DNA from: an uncultured Clostridia bacterium
Lineage (GTDB): Bacteria; Bacillota; Clostridia; Oscillospirales; CAG-272
Direction: 5' to 3'
NCBI GenBank assembly: GCA_944384515.1
Contig: CALWTU010000047.1
Span: 1 to 32,900, forward strand
Length of the DNA: 32,900 nucleotides
This document shows, in pieces, positions 32,124-32,900 of the stretch (position 1 is the stretch's first letter; each line of letters opens with the position of its first letter). Position numbers and translations under genes: made by a program. Under the pieces are notes generated by a model, which was given only the letters and a program-made list of their open reading frames with translations, was not told the DNA's origin and did not search any database.

Positions 32124-32266
32124 TTATCTATGCCTTTTACCCACAGCATAATATGAATATGGTTTGGCATAATTACGTAACTCTCGACCGACAGATCCTC
32201 GTAAAAAACGTTCAATTGATGGATGTATTTTTCTGCGATTTGTCCGTATTTTGTTAATTTGATTTG

Positions 32267-32292
32267 CGGACCGTCGGAACGCCGGTCCCTAC
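32267..32292 (-). repeat. REP-like palindrome, copy 2 (26 bases), at the RAYT frameshift
   Basis: On the minus strand the same unit (GTAGGGACCGGCG to GACGGTCCG) occurs with one base fewer than copy 1. The missing base coincides with the frameshift of the transposase gene. Confidence 0.7.
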
Positions 32293-32425
32293 AACGCGCG
32301 AGAGGATACACTTTCTCTCTTTCGTACATATCGTGAGAAACACGGCTTGGTTTCGATTATAGTCCGCACCCTTCAATCTGGTGGTCTTGCGATTTTTTAG
32401 TTCGTCCATTTTCATCACCCATCCC

Positions 32426-32454
32426 ATTATACCACAAATCGGCAGAGAAAACAA
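32426..32454 (-). promoter_or_regulatory. Promoter candidate of the RAYT gene
   Basis: TTGTTT (32454-32449) and TATAAT (32431-32426) are 17 bases apart on the minus strand. Only 10 bases separate the -10 from the first ATG (32415), so the transcript would start about 4 bases before it. The -35 lies within the hairpin at 32439-32466. Confidence 0.45.
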
Positions 32455-32466
32455 GTTCTCTGCCGA
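32439..32466. terminator. Hairpin between gap and the RAYT remnant
   Basis: TCGGCAGAGAA (32439-32449) and TTCTCTGCCGA (32456-32466) form a perfect 11-bp stem with a 6-base loop. The minus strand continues TTTGTGG, a weak tail for ending gap; the plus strand continues AGTTTTTG. Confidence 0.6.
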
Positions 32467-32545
32467 AGTTTTTGTGCCCGTAAATACTCCGTTAAGCACA
32501 ACAGTGAAAGCGACTCGGTTTAATTTATTAAGTTCAGATCAAAAA

Positions 32546-32900
32546 TTACTTAAGCTCTGCAAAGTACTTAATGGTTCTAACCATCTGAGATGTGTATGAG
32601 TTCTCATTGTCGTACCAAGCAACAACCTGTACCTGATATGTCTCATCGTCGATCTTAGTAACCATTGTCTGTGTTGCATCAAAGAGTGAACCGTATGTCA
32701 TACCGATAACGTCGGAAGATACAATCTCGTCTGTGTTGTAACCGAAGGAAGCAGAAGCCTGTGCCTTCATAGCAGCGTTGATACCCTCAACTGTAACATC
32801 CTTGCCCTTAACTACAGCTACAAGTATAGTTGTAGAACCTGTGCAAGTAGGAACTCTCTGTGCAGAACCGATAAGCTTGCCGTTAAGCTCGGGAATAACA
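32546..32900 (-). CDS. gap: Glyceraldehyde-3-phosphate dehydrogenase, C-terminal 117 residues
   Basis: The frame enters from beyond the right edge and ends at the stop at 32548-32546. It begins [18 protein letters not shown], the end of the S-loop of NAD-dependent GAPDH, and ends with [23 protein letters not shown], the well-known Y-D-N-E-x-x-Y/F C-terminus. GAPDH oxidises glyceraldehyde-3-phosphate to 1,3-bisphosphoglycerate in glycolysis. The catalytic Cys and nucleotide-binding domain lie outside the window. Codon use is strongly biased (GTT, GCT, AAG, GGT), as expected for a highly expressed gene and unlike most neighbours. Confidence 0.96.
   Translation of the reverse strand, partial: VIPELNGKLIGSAQRVPTCTGSTTILVAVVKGKDVTVEGINAAMKAQASASFGYNTDEIVSSDVIGMTYGSLFDATQTMVTKIDDETYQVQVVAWYDNENSYTSQMVRTIKYFAELK

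Larger units (their letters stand above)
31901..32415 (-). pseudogene. REP-associated tyrosine transposase (RAYT, IS200-like), frameshifted
   Basis: Two overlapping minus-strand frames together make one Y1/HUH transposase. The first (from ATG 32415 or 32409) gives RKTTRLKGADYNRNQAVFLT and ICTKERKCILSRVV, the RAYT N-terminus. The second gives QIKLTKYGQIAEKYI, then VIMPNHIHIML with the H-x-H metal motif, FKRFCNKEYGVNIWQ, and NDHIIRNRQDYDEHLRYIYEN with the expected catalytic Tyr. The frames cross near 32267-32292. Adding one G in the stretch GTTCCGACGG would restore VVGTGVPDGPQIKL, so a one-base loss is the likely cause. The usual ENP near the end is ENH here. The element is probably dead. Two short REP-like copies lie inside the gene. 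A promoter stands so close to the start (32426-32454) that the message would be almost leaderless, as in IS200-like elements. Confidence 0.85.

Noticed and set aside
31901-32415. Programmed frameshifting in the RAYT gene, like that of some insertion sequences
   Set aside because: No slippery heptamer at the crossing point, and the shift coincides with a one-base difference between two repeat copies, so simple decay fits better.
1-32900. CRISPR array, tRNA, rRNA or riboswitch
   Set aside because: No regularly spaced repeats beyond the two-copy tandem units at 7565 and 7632, no cloverleaf-like or conserved rRNA sequence, and no leader long or structured enough for a known riboswitch.

Overview
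The window reads as chromosomal DNA of a low-to-moderate GC, Gram-positive, endospore-forming member of the Clostridia (inference). The main evidence is the gene order yqfC-yqfD-phoH-ybeY-era-recO-mutS2 on the minus strand with a divergent ylbJ-type gene, all with Clostridia/Bacilli-style proteins. AGGAGG-type ribosome binding sites, consensus sigma-A promoters and a GAPDH at the right edge agree with this. I see no rRNA, tRNA, CRISPR array or complete mobile element.

Layout. 1-1000 is a scarred accessory end. It holds the first 45 residues of a DUF262/GmrSD-like protein, a broken tyrosine-integrase C-terminus, and an orphan promoter plus start of a TetR-like gene that runs into the integrase debris. 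1065-2161 carries a small alarmone synthetase and a small membrane protein. 2391-6914 is a minus-strand group for cell-envelope or secreted functions: a truncated V8-like serine protease, a small lipoprotein, a secreted papain/C39-like cysteine peptidase, a membrane-anchored protein, and an ABC ATPase/permease pair. A GNAT acetyltransferase (6962-7498) follows. A 1181-residue secreted beta-helix protein (7703-11248) is driven by a near-perfect sigma-A promoter preceded by two perfect Spo0A boxes. Convergent to it are two MacB-like ATPase-permease fusion proteins in one operon (11340-16570), divergent from a heparinase II/III-like protein (16758-18443).

18462-20711 is an SOS-type cassette: LexA-like repressor, Y-family polymerase and YolD-like protein, with an operator-like palindrome at its promoter. 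20900-23119 holds a serine-hydrolase/membrane-protein/TetR operon. 23199-31214 is the conserved housekeeping and sporulation block, genes packed with 1-4 base overlaps or short gaps. 31301-32466 is a second scarred zone: hairpins, a MazG-like pyrophosphohydrolase and a frameshifted REP-associated tyrosine transposase (RAYT) that contains two copies of a short REP-like palindrome. The window ends in the 3' part of gap.

How the genes may work together. The best candidate for something new is 7565-18443: a large secreted protein with Spo0A-type control beside a twin exporter and a carbohydrate-lyase-like enzyme. That suggests an envelope or matrix module switched on at the onset of sporulation or stationary phase. 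A second candidate is the peptidase/anchored-protein/ABC group at 2391-5846, whose peptidase start lies on an 8-A tract that puts the best start codon out of frame. Functions of both groups are inferred; only the domains and regulatory motifs are seen directly.
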